DNA of 64,000 bases from the NCBI RefSeq assembly GCF_042680125.1, contig NZ_JBHTNY010000004.1; one strand, given 5' to 3'. Position 1 is the first letter of the stretch; every line of letters begins with the position of its first letter. The notes under the pieces are model-generated. The model was given only the letters and a program-made list of their open reading frames with translations. It searched no databases and was not told the origin of the DNA. Shown here one piece after another: positions 37,406 through 46,419 of the stretch. Both the position numbers and the translations under genes were made by a program. The DNA comes from Robinsoniella peoriensis (GTDB taxonomy: Bacteria; Bacillota; Clostridia; Lachnospirales; Lachnospiraceae).

Positions 37406-38236
37406 ATGAAGAGAAAGAAAGCGCTTTATGCAGCAGGAGATGTGATTGGAATTGTAGTTGCATTTTTTATCTTTATTATTCCATTTATCTTCATGTTTGT
37501 AAATTCCCTGAAAGAGAGAAGAGAAGCCAATCTGCTCAGCATTGCATGGCCGAAAGAATTACAGTGGGATAACTTTAAGCAGGTATTGACAACCAGTAAT
37601 GGTATTGTAATTACGGCATTTAAGAACAGTTTTATTCTTACGGCAGGATCTGTTGTAGTATTGATTATAGTATGCGCTATGGCAGGCTATGTTCTGCAAA
37701 GAAGAAATGATAAGACCACTGGTGTTGTAAATGCTCTCGTAATGTCTGGTCTTATGGTTCCGCCGGCTATTCTTCCTACAATCTGGGTAATGCAGGGTTT
37801 ACATATTTATAAAACCATGTTTGGAATGATCATGGTAGAAGTAGCATTACAGATACCGTTCACAATTATGCTTTACCGTGGATTTATGGGTTCAATTCCG
37901 ACAGAGCTGGAAGAGGCGGGATATATCGATGGCTGTACAAGAAGCAAACTGTTTACTGCAGTGATCTTTCCACTGCTGAAACCGGTAACTGCAACGGTTA
38001 CAATTCTGAACGCAGTTACGGTATTTAATGACTTTACTAATCCGTTATATTTTCTTCCCGGAAATAAAAACGCAACTGTCCAGCTGACGCTATACAGCTT
38101 CATGGGCAAGTATTCAAGTTCCTATAACCTGCTTTTTGCAGATGTTCTGATAATTACAATACCAATGTTAATTCTGTTTATTATTTTTAACAAAAGAATT
38201 GTAGATGGTATGGTAGCCGGAGCCGTGAAGGGCTGA
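37406..38236 (+). CDS. Sugar ABC transporter permease (second importer, second subunit)
   Basis: A 276-residue MalG-type permease with about six helices and the EAA loop EEAGYIDGCTRSKLFTAVIFP. It completes the second importer with the preceding gene. No ATPase is present. The next genes, a YesM/YesN-type pair, probably control this importer. Confidence 0.93.
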   Translation: MKRKKALYAAGDVIGIVVAFFIFIIPFIFMFVNSLKERREANLLSIAWPKELQWDNFKQVLTTSNGIVITAFKNSFILTAGSVVVLIIVCAMAGYVLQRRNDKTTGVVNALVMSGLMVPPAILPTIWVMQGLHIYKTMFGMIMVEVALQIPFTIMLYRGFMGSIPTELEEAGYIDGCTRSKLFTAVIFPLLKPVTATVTILNAVTVFNDFTNPLYFLPGNKNATVQLTLYSFMGKYSSSYNLLFADVLIITIPMLILFIIFNKRIVDGMVAGAVKG

Positions 38237-38252
38237 AAAAGAAAAATAAATA

Positions 38253-38300
38253 ACCGGTACAAGGGAGAAGAGGTTTATTCTTTACTTGTACTGGTATTTT
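38253..38300 (+). terminator. Possible terminator between importer and sensor-kinase genes
   Basis: ACCGGTACAAG (38253-38263) pairs with CTTGTACTGGT (38285-38295) with one wobble around a 21-base loop, followed by ATTTTAG. The U-tract is short, so readthrough is likely. A TATAAT at 38315-38320 could serve a separate promoter for the kinase gene. Confidence 0.5.
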
Positions 38301-38360
38301 AGCATATCTGCAGTTATAATATTCCCGTAATAAAATGGTGAAAAGACATAGGAGGGACAT

Positions 38361-40151
38361 ATGAGATTTCGGACAAGAATGATATTATCTTATGCAGTAT
38401 TTGTGTTGATGGCAGCGCTTATACTAGGGCTTGCGTACAACCGTTATACAATTCGGGAATATAAGAATAACGAATACAATGATACGCAGTTTATTTCGGA
38501 AAGGCTGGCAAATCAGTTTGATGAATCCATAAAAACCATGAAATCTATTACAGACTACATATTGTCAGATACCGGAATGCTGTCTTCCATACGGATGCTG
38601 GCAAGTACAGATCACAACAACGAAAGCCAGTCGGGTTATATTGATGAAGCGAAAACGACAATTCAGTCCGGGATCAATACGGACTATATGATCAAGAATT
38701 TCTATCGTGTTCTGGTATTCAATCAATACGGAGATGTAGTAGGAAGTTCCAATTATGAAAACAGGATAATAAATCAAAATAAAAAAACGGAGGATCTGTT
38801 ATGGCTCTCTAAAGTAGAGGGACATCGTGGAAAACCAGTTCTGATCGGGATACATAAAGATGACTGGGGACTGAAAAGTCAGGAAATGGTCTATTCAATT
38901 GCCAGAGAAATACAGGGAAAATCTATGGGGTATATTGAAGTACAGAGAACTGTAGTGCCACCCGGCGTAAATAACTTAAAAGAGCTGTTTGAGCTGCCGA
39001 AATCAGGAATGGATGTGGCAGCAGTGACCGAAGACGGAGAGATACTGTATTCCACTTTAAAAGGAAACCAGAATGATTTTTACCGAAAGCTGGCCCAAAA
39101 AGATAAGCTTGGAGTGGCCGAATACCGAAATGATGTTACAAATAACAAAGAACTGATAGCTATCAGCAATTCTAAAGAAACCGGTGTTAAGATCATGGTC
39201 ATAGAAAATATGAACCAGCTAGAACGGGAAATCGGATATGTAGCACCCTTAACCTTTGTGATTGCGGGATGCTTTTTTATGATTTCCATGGTATTTGTGT
39301 TTATTGTATCCGGGCATTTGACAAAACCTATTCAAAAATTAAGAGAGCAAATGGAGAATACCAGGATCGAGAATCTGGATCAGGAGGTGTATTTAGATAC
39401 ATCTAACGATGAGATGGAGGCGCTCAGTAAATCCTATCAAAAGGTGTTAACCCGTCTGGATGAATCGATTGTTAAGGAAAAGCGGCTGTCAATTTTGCAG
39501 CTTCAGGCGCAGTTTGATACTCTTCAGGCACAGGTAAATCCGCATTTTCTGTATAATGTTCTTAACGTAATTGCAAACAGGGGAATGAACAGCGGGGACG
39601 AAACAATCTGTGAGATCTGCGGCAGTCTGGCTGCAATGCTCCGGTATGCTACCAGTACGGTAGAGCGCTATGCTGCCATCGGTCAGGAGCTGCAGTATCT
39701 GGAACAGTATTTTTATCTGATTAAATCCAGGTATGAACACAAACTGCAATACCATATTGAAGTGGAGGAAGAAATCAAAGCAGAGATTATTCCCAAAATT
39801 GTATTGCAGCAGATTGTAGAGAACAGTATCAACCACGGATTTACCCAGACCTCCCATATTATGGAGATAGATATCAAAGGCTGGAAAGAGGACGGATTCT
39901 GGTATATTCAGGTATCGGATAACGGACAGGGGATAGAAGAGGAGGTGCTGAAAGATCTGCAGCATAAAATAGCCAGGATTCGGGACAGGCTGGGCAATAA
40001 ACGCAGCAACGTGGAAATGGAAATCGGAGGTATGGGACTGATTAATACCTATGCAAGACTTTACCTGTTATATAATGAAGATCTTGTATTTGAAATTAAT
40101 AATTGTGATACGGGAGCAGTAGTAAAGATAGGTGGAAAGTTAAAAAACTGA
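38361..40151 (+). CDS. YesM-type sensor histidine kinase
   Basis: A 596-residue membrane kinase: helix at about 8-28, a large extracytoplasmic sensor region (about 30-290), a second helix (about 297-319), HAMP (about 320-372) and a His_kinase domain. The phosphoacceptor is H395 in QVNPHFLYNVLN, followed by an ATPase domain with VENSINHG and DNGQGI. This LytS/YesM class usually pairs with AraC-type response regulators and controls sugar uptake operons; the partner is the next gene. Confidence 0.93.
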   Translation: MRFRTRMILSYAVFVLMAALILGLAYNRYTIREYKNNEYNDTQFISERLANQFDESIKTMKSITDYILSDTGMLSSIRMLASTDHNNESQSGYIDEAKTTIQSGINTDYMIKNFYRVLVFNQYGDVVGSSNYENRIINQNKKTEDLLWLSKVEGHRGKPVLIGIHKDDWGLKSQEMVYSIAREIQGKSMGYIEVQRTVVPPGVNNLKELFELPKSGMDVAAVTEDGEILYSTLKGNQNDFYRKLAQKDKLGVAEYRNDVTNNKELIAISNSKETGVKIMVIENMNQLEREIGYVAPLTFVIAGCFFMISMVFVFIVSGHLTKPIQKLREQMENTRIENLDQEVYLDTSNDEMEALSKSYQKVLTRLDESIVKEKRLSILQLQAQFDTLQAQVNPHFLYNVLNVIANRGMNSGDETICEICGSLAAMLRYATSTVERYAAIGQELQYLEQYFYLIKSRYEHKLQYHIEVEEEIKAEIIPKIVLQQIVENSINHGFTQTSHIMEIDIKGWKEDGFWYIQVSDNGQGIEEEVLKDLQHKIARIRDRLGNKRSNVEMEIGGMGLINTYARLYLLYNEDLVFEINNCDTGAVVKIGGKLKN

Positions 40152-40206
40152 GGCTGTATTGCAGGCTATGCCATGGGAAGTAATGAGAAGGTAAGGAGAA
40201 AAAGAG

Positions 40207-41709
40207 ATGTTCACAGTAATCGTTGTAGATGATGAACCGGCTGCACTGAATCATATTTGTACTATTATAGAAAAAAAGTGTCCGGAGTTCCAGGTGATTG
40301 AACGGGCGGAGAATGGAAAAGAAGCAATGGACAAGGTAAGGCAAAATAAGCCGGATGTGGTAATTTCCGACATTCGTATGCCTATTATGAATGGGCTGGA
40401 GCTGGTTGCCGGGATTAAAAAAGAATTTCCCTGGATGATTTCCGTTATTGTAAGCGGATACCAGGATTTTGAATATGCCCAGGGAGCGATCAAATCAGGT
40501 GTTACGGATTATATCTTAAAACCGGTTATGCCCTCAGAGCTGAAAAGCCTGTTTGACCTTTTGGAGGAAAAGCTGAGAAAACGTTATTATCTGGAGCGTA
40601 ATGACGTCATGCGTAAAATATGCCGGGGCATTGACATAGATGAGGCGGTTTTGAAACGGTACTTTCCACAAAACCAGTATTATGGAGCAGTGGTGAGACT
40701 CAATGGACTGCCCAGGCGTTTTATGAATGGGGCAGGACGGGAAATATTTTCGGATATTCATGAAATGATGTTTGTATATGGCAGGGATGAAATGGAAGCT
40801 CTGTACATCTGTCCTGCTGAATTGATTTTTATGACCAGTTTTGAAAGCATGATACGGGGAAAGATCGCAAAAGAACAGCCGGTATCGGCTTATATGACAG
40901 CTGTGATTATGCGTAATCCCTTTGAAGTAATGGAAATGGAGGAAACGGTTAAGCGTCTGTACCGGATGATTGATAAAAAGACAGTACTGGGAAAGACCCA
41001 GATTCTGATTATGGAAGAGCTGGATAAAAGATGTGCCGGGGAGAAGTTTGAAAACCATCCTGAGTATCTGAGGGAATTTGAGATACTGGCTGAAAAGCAA
41101 AAATATGATAAAATGAAAGGAGAAGTCAAGCGTCTGCTGAACTTATGGCAGGATGAAAACCGGCCCCAGATCTGGGTAGAGGGGATGGTGAGACAGATAT
41201 TTTATATGATGCAGCGTTACAGTGGGCAGATAGAAGAGAACAACGACTATGAATTTATGCTGGAAGAAGCTTTTTTCTACTCCGGGAACGTAGAGGAATT
41301 GGCTGAAAATGTGAATGAAGTCCTTTTTAAAGATAAAAAAGAGGAAATCCAGAGCCAGACAAAACTGGATACCCAGGGCTATTTTGAAAGCATTAAAGAA
41401 TATCTGAAAAAGCATGTAGCCGAACCGGTTACATTGGGCATGGTATGTAAGGAGTTTGGAGTATCACAGACATACTTGAGCAAACTGTTCCGAAAATACG
41501 AAGAGTTGTCTTTTAATAACTATCTGACAATGCTGCGTATGGAGCGGGCAAAAGATCTGATGAGTAATGGAGGCAAGGTGTTTGTAAAGGATGTTGCATT
41601 ACAGGTGGGATATAGCGACCAGTTTTATTTCAGCCGTATTTTTCGCTCCTATACAGGAGTTTGTCCCACTGACTTTATTGAAAATATAGAAAAACAAGAA
41701 AAGAGGTAG
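40207..41709 (+). CDS. YesN-type response regulator with AraC output domain
   Basis: A 500-residue regulator. The receiver domain (1-120) has the phosphoacceptor D55 in VVISDIRMP and K105 in DYILKPVMP. After a long middle region of unknown fold (about 130-395) comes an AraC DNA-binding pair (LGMVCKEFGVSQTYLSKLFRKYEELSF; VKDVALQVGYSDQFYFSRIF). It is probably phosphorylated by the preceding kinase and activates the adjacent importer and glycosidase genes. Four bases separate it from the next gene. Confidence 0.94.
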   Translation: MFTVIVVDDEPAALNHICTIIEKKCPEFQVIERAENGKEAMDKVRQNKPDVVISDIRMPIMNGLELVAGIKKEFPWMISVIVSGYQDFEYAQGAIKSGVTDYILKPVMPSELKSLFDLLEEKLRKRYYLERNDVMRKICRGIDIDEAVLKRYFPQNQYYGAVVRLNGLPRRFMNGAGREIFSDIHEMMFVYGRDEMEALYICPAELIFMTSFESMIRGKIAKEQPVSAYMTAVIMRNPFEVMEMEETVKRLYRMIDKKTVLGKTQILIMEELDKRCAGEKFENHPEYLREFEILAEKQKYDKMKGEVKRLLNLWQDENRPQIWVEGMVRQIFYMMQRYSGQIEENNDYEFMLEEAFFYSGNVEELAENVNEVLFKDKKEEIQSQTKLDTQGYFESIKEYLKKHVAEPVTLGMVCKEFGVSQTYLSKLFRKYEELSFNNYLTMLRMERAKDLMSNGGKVFVKDVALQVGYSDQFYFSRIFRSYTGVCPTDFIENIEKQEKR

Positions 41710-41713
41710 AGCG

Positions 41714-44700
41714 ATGCTGTATAAAAAAACAGGGGAATTATCAAAAGAAACATTTCAGAATCCGTCTTCTGAATACCGGGGGGCGCCATTTTGGGCATGG
41801 AATTGCAAAATGGACAAAGAAAAAGTTGACCATACCTTAGAAGAGTTACAGAAAATGGGCATGGGAGGCGGTCACATTCATTGCAGGACAGGGATGGCAA
41901 ATGAATATCTGGGCGAAGAATTTATGGATCTGGTGCGCTATACAGATGAGGAAGCGAAAAAGAGAGGAATGCTGGCGTGGCTTTACGATGAAGACCGCTG
42001 GCCATCCGGAGCAGGCGGAGGGCTTGTGACCAGAGAAGAAAAGTACCGTATCCGGTTCCTGGTTTTTAGTCCCGTCCCGCTGGAAGACAAGAATGAGAAA
42101 TCTAATCAGCTATCTTCCAGCGGACAGGCGGTACGCAGCAACAACCGCAGACTCCTGGCACGTTATCAGGTAAAAATAGAGAATGGTTTTCTAAATGATT
42201 ACCAGATGCTTAAAGAGAATGAAGAAATCCGTTCCGGTTACCAGCCCTGGTATGCATATCTGGAAATATCGGGTGATAATCCATGGTTTAATAATCAGGC
42301 GTATCTGAACACACTGGATAAAGCGGCTGTGAAGCGGTTTGTAGAAGTAACACATGAGAAATATTATGAGAAACTGGGAGATGAGTTCGGTAAATCCATC
42401 CCGGGAATATTTACGGATGAACCCCAGTTTTCCCATAAGACAAGGCTGGCATTTGCAAAGGAAAGAAAAGAGGTTACCATACCATTTACGGATGATCTGG
42501 AAGATACCTATAGGGATGTATACGGACACAGTCTTTTAGCAGGGCTTCCCGAATTGTTCTGGGAGCTGGGAGAAGGAAAGTTTTCAAAGATCCGGTATAA
42601 CTACCACGACCACATTTGTGAGCGTTTTACAGATGCATTTGCAGATACCATTGGCGACTGGTGTAAAGCGCATGATATTCTGCTTACCGGACATATGATG
42701 GAAGAGCCTACGCTGGAATCCCAGACAGCGGCACTGGGAGAAGCAATGCGATCCTACCGCTCTTTTACACTGCCCGGAATTGATATGCTCTGTGACAGAA
42801 GAGAATTGTCCACCGCAAAGCAGGCAGAAAGCGCAGCAAGGCAGTACGGAAGACCCGGTGTCATTAGCGAACTTTACGGGGTGACCAACTGGGATTTTGA
42901 TTTCCGGGGACATAAGCTTCAGGGTGACTGGCAGGCTGCGCTGGGAGTAACTGTCCGGGTGCCCCATCTTACCTGGACATCAATGGCGGGAGAGGCGAAG
43001 AGGGATTATCCGGCTGCCATCGGCTACCAGTCCCCATGGTATGAAGAGTATCATTATGTAGAAGATTATTTTGCAAGATTAAATACAGCCCTTACCAGAG
43101 GAAAACCTTCCGTAAAAGTAGGTGTCATCCATCCCATTGAATCTTACTGGCTCTATTGGGGAACGGAAGAACATACGGGAGGCATCCGCCGGGAAATGGA
43201 TGAAAATTTCAAGAATCTGATTGAATGGATGCTCTATGGCCTGGTAGATTTTGATTTCCTTGCAGAGTCTCTGCTGCCGGAACTGACAAATGAGATACAG
43301 GTGAAGGGTAAGAAGCTTAAGGTAGGAGAGATGGAATACGAGACGGTTCTGGTTCCGGGATGTGTAACCATCAGACGTTCTACCCTGGAGATCCTGAAAC
43401 AATTTAAGGCACAGGGAGGAAAGGTTATTTTCATGGGAGAGGCTGCGCAGATGGTTCAGGTAGAACCAAGTAATGAGGTTAAAGAACTGGCACGACAATG
43501 CCTCTGTATTCCCTATAACCGTAATTCCCTGCTTGGGGCATTAGAAGAAGAACGGGAACTGGATATCCGAAATGAAGATGGAAACCGGACGGGGAACATC
43601 ATCTACCAGCTCCGTAATGAAGGAGAAGAACGCTGGCTGTTCCTGGCACATGTGATGCCTATGCCTAACAGTGATATTCCGGCAGAGGAAAAACTTTCTA
43701 TACGCATTCGGGGAAATTATAGGATAACCCGCTACGATGCCCTTACCGGGGAGATTCACCAGGTGGATACAGTGCTGGAAAATGGTTATACGGTACTGGA
43801 AAGAAGCATGTTTGAACATGACAGTCTTCTTCTGCATTTAAAAGCAGTAAACTGCGGCAAGAATTTATGTGATGCAGAGAATCGGAAGGAAGAGGCACTA
43901 AAAGACTGCAGCAGGGAGAAACAGATTCAGCTTCCGGAAGAAGTACCGGTAACCTTAAGTGAGCCAAATGTATACCTTCTGGATATGGCGCAGTACCGGT
44001 TTGATGAAGAGGATTGGCAGGAAAAAGAAGAAATTCTGAGAATTGATAATCTGTTCCGGGAAAAATTAGCATATCCCCTTCGCATGGAAGCTTTTGCCCA
44101 GCCGTGGCTCAATCAGGAAGAGGAACCTTATGAACATAAATTAAGTCTTCGTTTTAGCATATATTCTGAAATTGAATTACCGAAGGTAAGTCTGGCACTG
44201 GAAAATGGGGAAGACACCCTTGTCTTTTTCAACGGTGAGCAGATGGCCGGAAAAAGAACCGGATGGTATACGGACAGGGAAATCGATGTGATAGAGCTGT
44301 CACAGCTTAGAAAGGGTGAAAATGTACTGATTACAGAAATCCCCTACAACTCTAAAAGGAATGTGGAAGCAATGTATCTTCTGGGAGATTTTGGCGTCAG
44401 GGCACAGGGCAGCAGTGCAGTGGTCATAAGTCCGGTGACATCCCTTTATTTCGGAGATATAACAAGACAGGGACTGCCATTCTATGGAGGAAATGTTACC
44501 TATCATATCACCGTAAATACGGAAGAAGCGTTCCTGGCACTGGAAGCCACCATGTTCCGTAACCCGGTATTAAAGGCAGCAATAGACGGAAAAGAAGCAG
44601 GATATATCTGTTATTCGCCTTATCGTCTGGAACTTGGGAAAGCAGATACCGGAATCCATAGAATAGATCTGACGGCATTTGGAAACCGGGTGAACACATT

Positions 44701-44854
44701 CGGTACCATACACAATTGTAACCGCACAGAAGACTGGATCGGACCGAATGCCTGGAGAACAGAAGGAAGCAGCTGGGCATATGAATATCAGCTGCGGGAG
44801 ACCGGACTTTTAAAGGCACCGGTATTAACAAGAAGAAACGTAATAATTAAATAG
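41714..44854 (+). CDS. GH106-like glycoside hydrolase (putative alpha-L-rhamnosidase)
   Basis: A 1046-residue cytoplasmic enzyme without signal peptide. The N-terminal pattern (FQNPSSEYRGAPFWAWN, then GGGHIHCRTGMANEYL and WLYDEDRWPSGAGGG) and the middle part (FTDEPQFS; LTGHMMEEPTLESQT; HPIESYWLYWG) resemble family GH106 alpha-L-rhamnosidases and their many uncharacterised relatives. A C-terminal beta-sandwich (about 830-1040) ends the protein. The family call rests on recalled motif similarity; the substrate is not proven. It is probably co-transcribed with the response regulator gene 4 bases upstream. Confidence 0.75.
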   Translation: MLYKKTGELSKETFQNPSSEYRGAPFWAWNCKMDKEKVDHTLEELQKMGMGGGHIHCRTGMANEYLGEEFMDLVRYTDEEAKKRGMLAWLYDEDRWPSGAGGGLVTREEKYRIRFLVFSPVPLEDKNEKSNQLSSSGQAVRSNNRRLLARYQVKIENGFLNDYQMLKENEEIRSGYQPWYAYLEISGDNPWFNNQAYLNTLDKAAVKRFVEVTHEKYYEKLGDEFGKSIPGIFTDEPQFSHKTRLAFAKERKEVTIPFTDDLEDTYRDVYGHSLLAGLPELFWELGEGKFSKIRYNYHDHICERFTDAFADTIGDWCKAHDILLTGHMMEEPTLESQTAALGEAMRSYRSFTLPGIDMLCDRRELSTAKQAESAARQYGRPGVISELYGVTNWDFDFRGHKLQGDWQAALGVTVRVPHLTWTSMAGEAKRDYPAAIGYQSPWYEEYHYVEDYFARLNTALTRGKPSVKVGVIHPIESYWLYWGTEEHTGGIRREMDENFKNLIEWMLYGLVDFDFLAESLLPELTNEIQVKGKKLKVGEMEYETVLVPGCVTIRRSTLEILKQFKAQGGKVIFMGEAAQMVQVEPSNEVKELARQCLCIPYNRNSLLGALEEERELDIRNEDGNRTGNIIYQLRNEGEERWLFLAHVMPMPNSDIPAEEKLSIRIRGNYRITRYDALTGEIHQVDTVLENGYTVLERSMFEHDSLLLHLKAVNCGKNLCDAENRKEEALKDCSREKQIQLPEEVPVTLSEPNVYLLDMAQYRFDEEDWQEKEEILRIDNLFREKLAYPLRMEAFAQPWLNQEEEPYEHKLSLRFSIYSEIELPKVSLALENGEDTLVFFNGEQMAGKRTGWYTDREIDVIELSQLRKGENVLITEIPYNSKRNVEAMYLLGDFGVRAQGSSAVVISPVTSLYFGDITRQGLPFYGGNVTYHITVNTEEAFLALEATMFRNPVLKAAIDGKEAGYICYSPYRLELGKADTGIHRIDLTAFGNRVNTFGTIHNCNRTEDWIGPNAWRTEGSSWAYEYQLRETGLLKAPVLTRRNVIIK

Positions 44855-44861
44855 CACAAAA

Positions 44862-44900
44862 AGAAAATCCTCAGCAACGCACGCTGAGGATTTTCTAAAG
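44862..44900 (+). terminator. Terminator after GH106-like gene
   Basis: A perfect 14-bp stem, AGAAAATCCTCAGC (44862-44875) and GCTGAGGATTTTCT (44883-44896), begins 7 bases after the stop. Three more hairpins follow before mreB. Confidence 0.8.
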
Positions 44901-44934
44901 GAAAGAGAAAAAATTAAAAATATTTTGAGGGAGT

Positions 44935-45036
44935 ACTTCGCAGCGTGTGGGGGCTGCGAAGTGTGAGTTATGAAATATATTAGCTTGTTTGCTAATATAA
45001 ACATAGTATAAAACATAAATGTGTTCAAACTATGTT
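44935..45036. repeat. Three consecutive hairpins upstream of mreB
   Basis: ACTTCGCAGC/GCTGCGAAGT (44935-44944/44953-44962), TATATTAGC/GCTAATATA (44976-44984/44991-44999) and AACATAGT/ACTATGTT (45000-45007/45029-45036) are perfect inverted repeats in close succession. No coding sequence is seen here. Confidence 0.7.
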
Positions 45037-45073
45037 CTAATTATAAAGAAAATGTTAATTTACTAAAAAATGC

Positions 45074-45102
45074 TTTTCATTTTTGTAATAATTGTATATA
45101 AT
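45074..45102 (+). promoter_or_regulatory. Putative mreB promoter
   Basis: TTTTCA (45074-45079), 17 bases, TATAAT (45097-45102), 36 bases before the ATG. The same TTTTCA-type -35 occurs in the promoter at 49445-49473. Confidence 0.6.
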
Positions 45103-45137
45103 AAAAGGCACAACAGTTTTTGGAAAGGGGTAGTAAG

Positions 45138-46127
45138 ATGGCGTCGTCAGATATCGGTATCGATTTGGGTACGGCCAGTATCCTTGTGTATGTCAGGGGA
45201 AAGGGCGTCGTATTAAAAGAACCTTCAGTGGTGGCTTTTGACAGAGACACAAATAAGATTAAAGCAATCGGGGAAGAAGCAAGAGTACTGCTTGGCAGAT
45301 CTCCGGGTAATATAGTAGCGATCCGTCCGCTTCGTAAAGGAGTAATATCCGATTATACTGTTACGGAGCAGATGTTAAAATATTTTATACAAAAGGCAAT
45401 CGGCAAATTGTCATTTCGCAAGCCAAGGATCAGTATCAGTGTTCCAAGCAGCGTTACGGAAGTTGAGAAGAAGGCAGTAGAAGATGCTACATATCTGGCA
45501 GGAGCCAGAGAAGTGCAGATTATAGATGAGCCTATAGCGGCAGCAATCGGTGCGGGCATTGATGTATCAAGACCCTGCGGGAATATGATTGTGGATATCG
45601 GGGGAGGCACCTGCGATGTTGCAGTTATTTCATTGAATGGAATAGTGGTAAGTACTTCCATCAAAGTGGCAGGAGATGATTTTGATGAGGCGATTATCCG
45701 CTACGTAAGGAAAAAGCACAACCTGCTTATTGGAGAACGAACGGCAGAAGATATTAAAATTCATGTAGGAACGGCAATTGAGCGTCCTCAGCAAAAGGTG
45801 ATGGAAGTGAAAGGAAGGGATCTGGTAACCAGCCTTCCGAAAACAGTGAAGATTACTTCAGAAGAAGTGAGGGAAGCGCTGAAAGAAGCAACCACACAGA
45901 TTGTGGATGCAGTCAGAAATGTACTGGAGAAGACCCCTCCGGAGATGGCGGCTGATGTGGTAGACAGAGGAATTGTGCTCACCGGAGGAGGCGCGCTGCT
46001 GGATGGACTGGAAGAATTAATAGAAGAAAAAACAGGCATTAACACCATGACTGCAGAGGAACCCATGACTGCAGTAGTTGTTGGTACCGGAAGATATATA
46101 GAGTTGATGTCTGCAGAGAAAAATTAG
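45138..46127 (+). CDS. mreB: Rod shape-determining protein MreB/Mbl
   Basis: A 329-residue bacterial actin that guides lateral peptidoglycan synthesis. Actin-fold phosphate motifs are visible: SDIGIDLGTASILVY at the N-terminus, the middle DIGGGTCDVAVISLNG and the C-terminal GIVLTGGGALLDGLEE. ATG 45138 is chosen over TTG 45120 because GGAAAGGGG lies between them. It is not next to mreC/mreD, so it may be an Mbl- or MreBH-like paralogue. Confidence 0.94.
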   Translation: MASSDIGIDLGTASILVYVRGKGVVLKEPSVVAFDRDTNKIKAIGEEARVLLGRSPGNIVAIRPLRKGVISDYTVTEQMLKYFIQKAIGKLSFRKPRISISVPSSVTEVEKKAVEDATYLAGAREVQIIDEPIAAAIGAGIDVSRPCGNMIVDIGGGTCDVAVISLNGIVVSTSIKVAGDDFDEAIIRYVRKKHNLLIGERTAEDIKIHVGTAIERPQQKVMEVKGRDLVTSLPKTVKITSEEVREALKEATTQIVDAVRNVLEKTPPEMAADVVDRGIVLTGGGALLDGLEELIEEKTGINTMTAEEPMTAVVVGTGRYIELMSAEKN

Positions 46128-46132
46128 AAAAT

Positions 46133-46200
46133 GAGGCTGTGGTTTAGGTTTGCCGGACAAGCAGAGTGATCTGACGCCGTGAAACTTAAGCGACAGCCTC
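46133..46200. repeat. Imperfect inverted repeat after mreB
   Basis: Twenty-base arms 46133-46152 and 46181-46200 (GAGGCTGT... and ...ACAGCCTC) match at 16 of 20 positions. It could form a terminator-like stem for mreB but has no U-tract, and it adjoins the larger element at 46202. Confidence 0.6.
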
Positions 46201-46201
46201 A

Positions 46202-46361
46202 GAGCGTGTCTGAAAATTCATTCCCGCCATCTGCACGTCCCGCTTTGCGGTATATTCGCACTAAATTCAGGTTACATAGCCCGCTATGTGCCCTTCATTT
46301 GACACGAGTCTCCTACAAAGCGGGACGCACAGCTGCCGGAAAGCAAATTTCAGACATGCTC
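46202..46361. repeat. 160-bp imperfect palindromic element
   Basis: Two 79-base arms (46202-46280 and 46283-46361) are inverted copies matching at about 57 of 79 positions, with the tightest pairing at the ends (TGTCTGAAA / TTTCAGACA), at GTCCCGCTTTG / CAAAGCGGGAC and at the centre ACATAGC / GCTATGT. There is no convincing gene inside; the open frame at 46179-46433 is an artefact of it. The sequence GAGCGCGTCTGAAAAT at 46364-46379 repeats the left end, so a second partial copy abuts recD2. Confidence 0.8.
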
Positions 46362-46419
46362 CGGAGCGCGTCTGAAAATAACACGGGTGCGTGCAGACAG
46401 CAGTCACAGGAGAAGTTGA

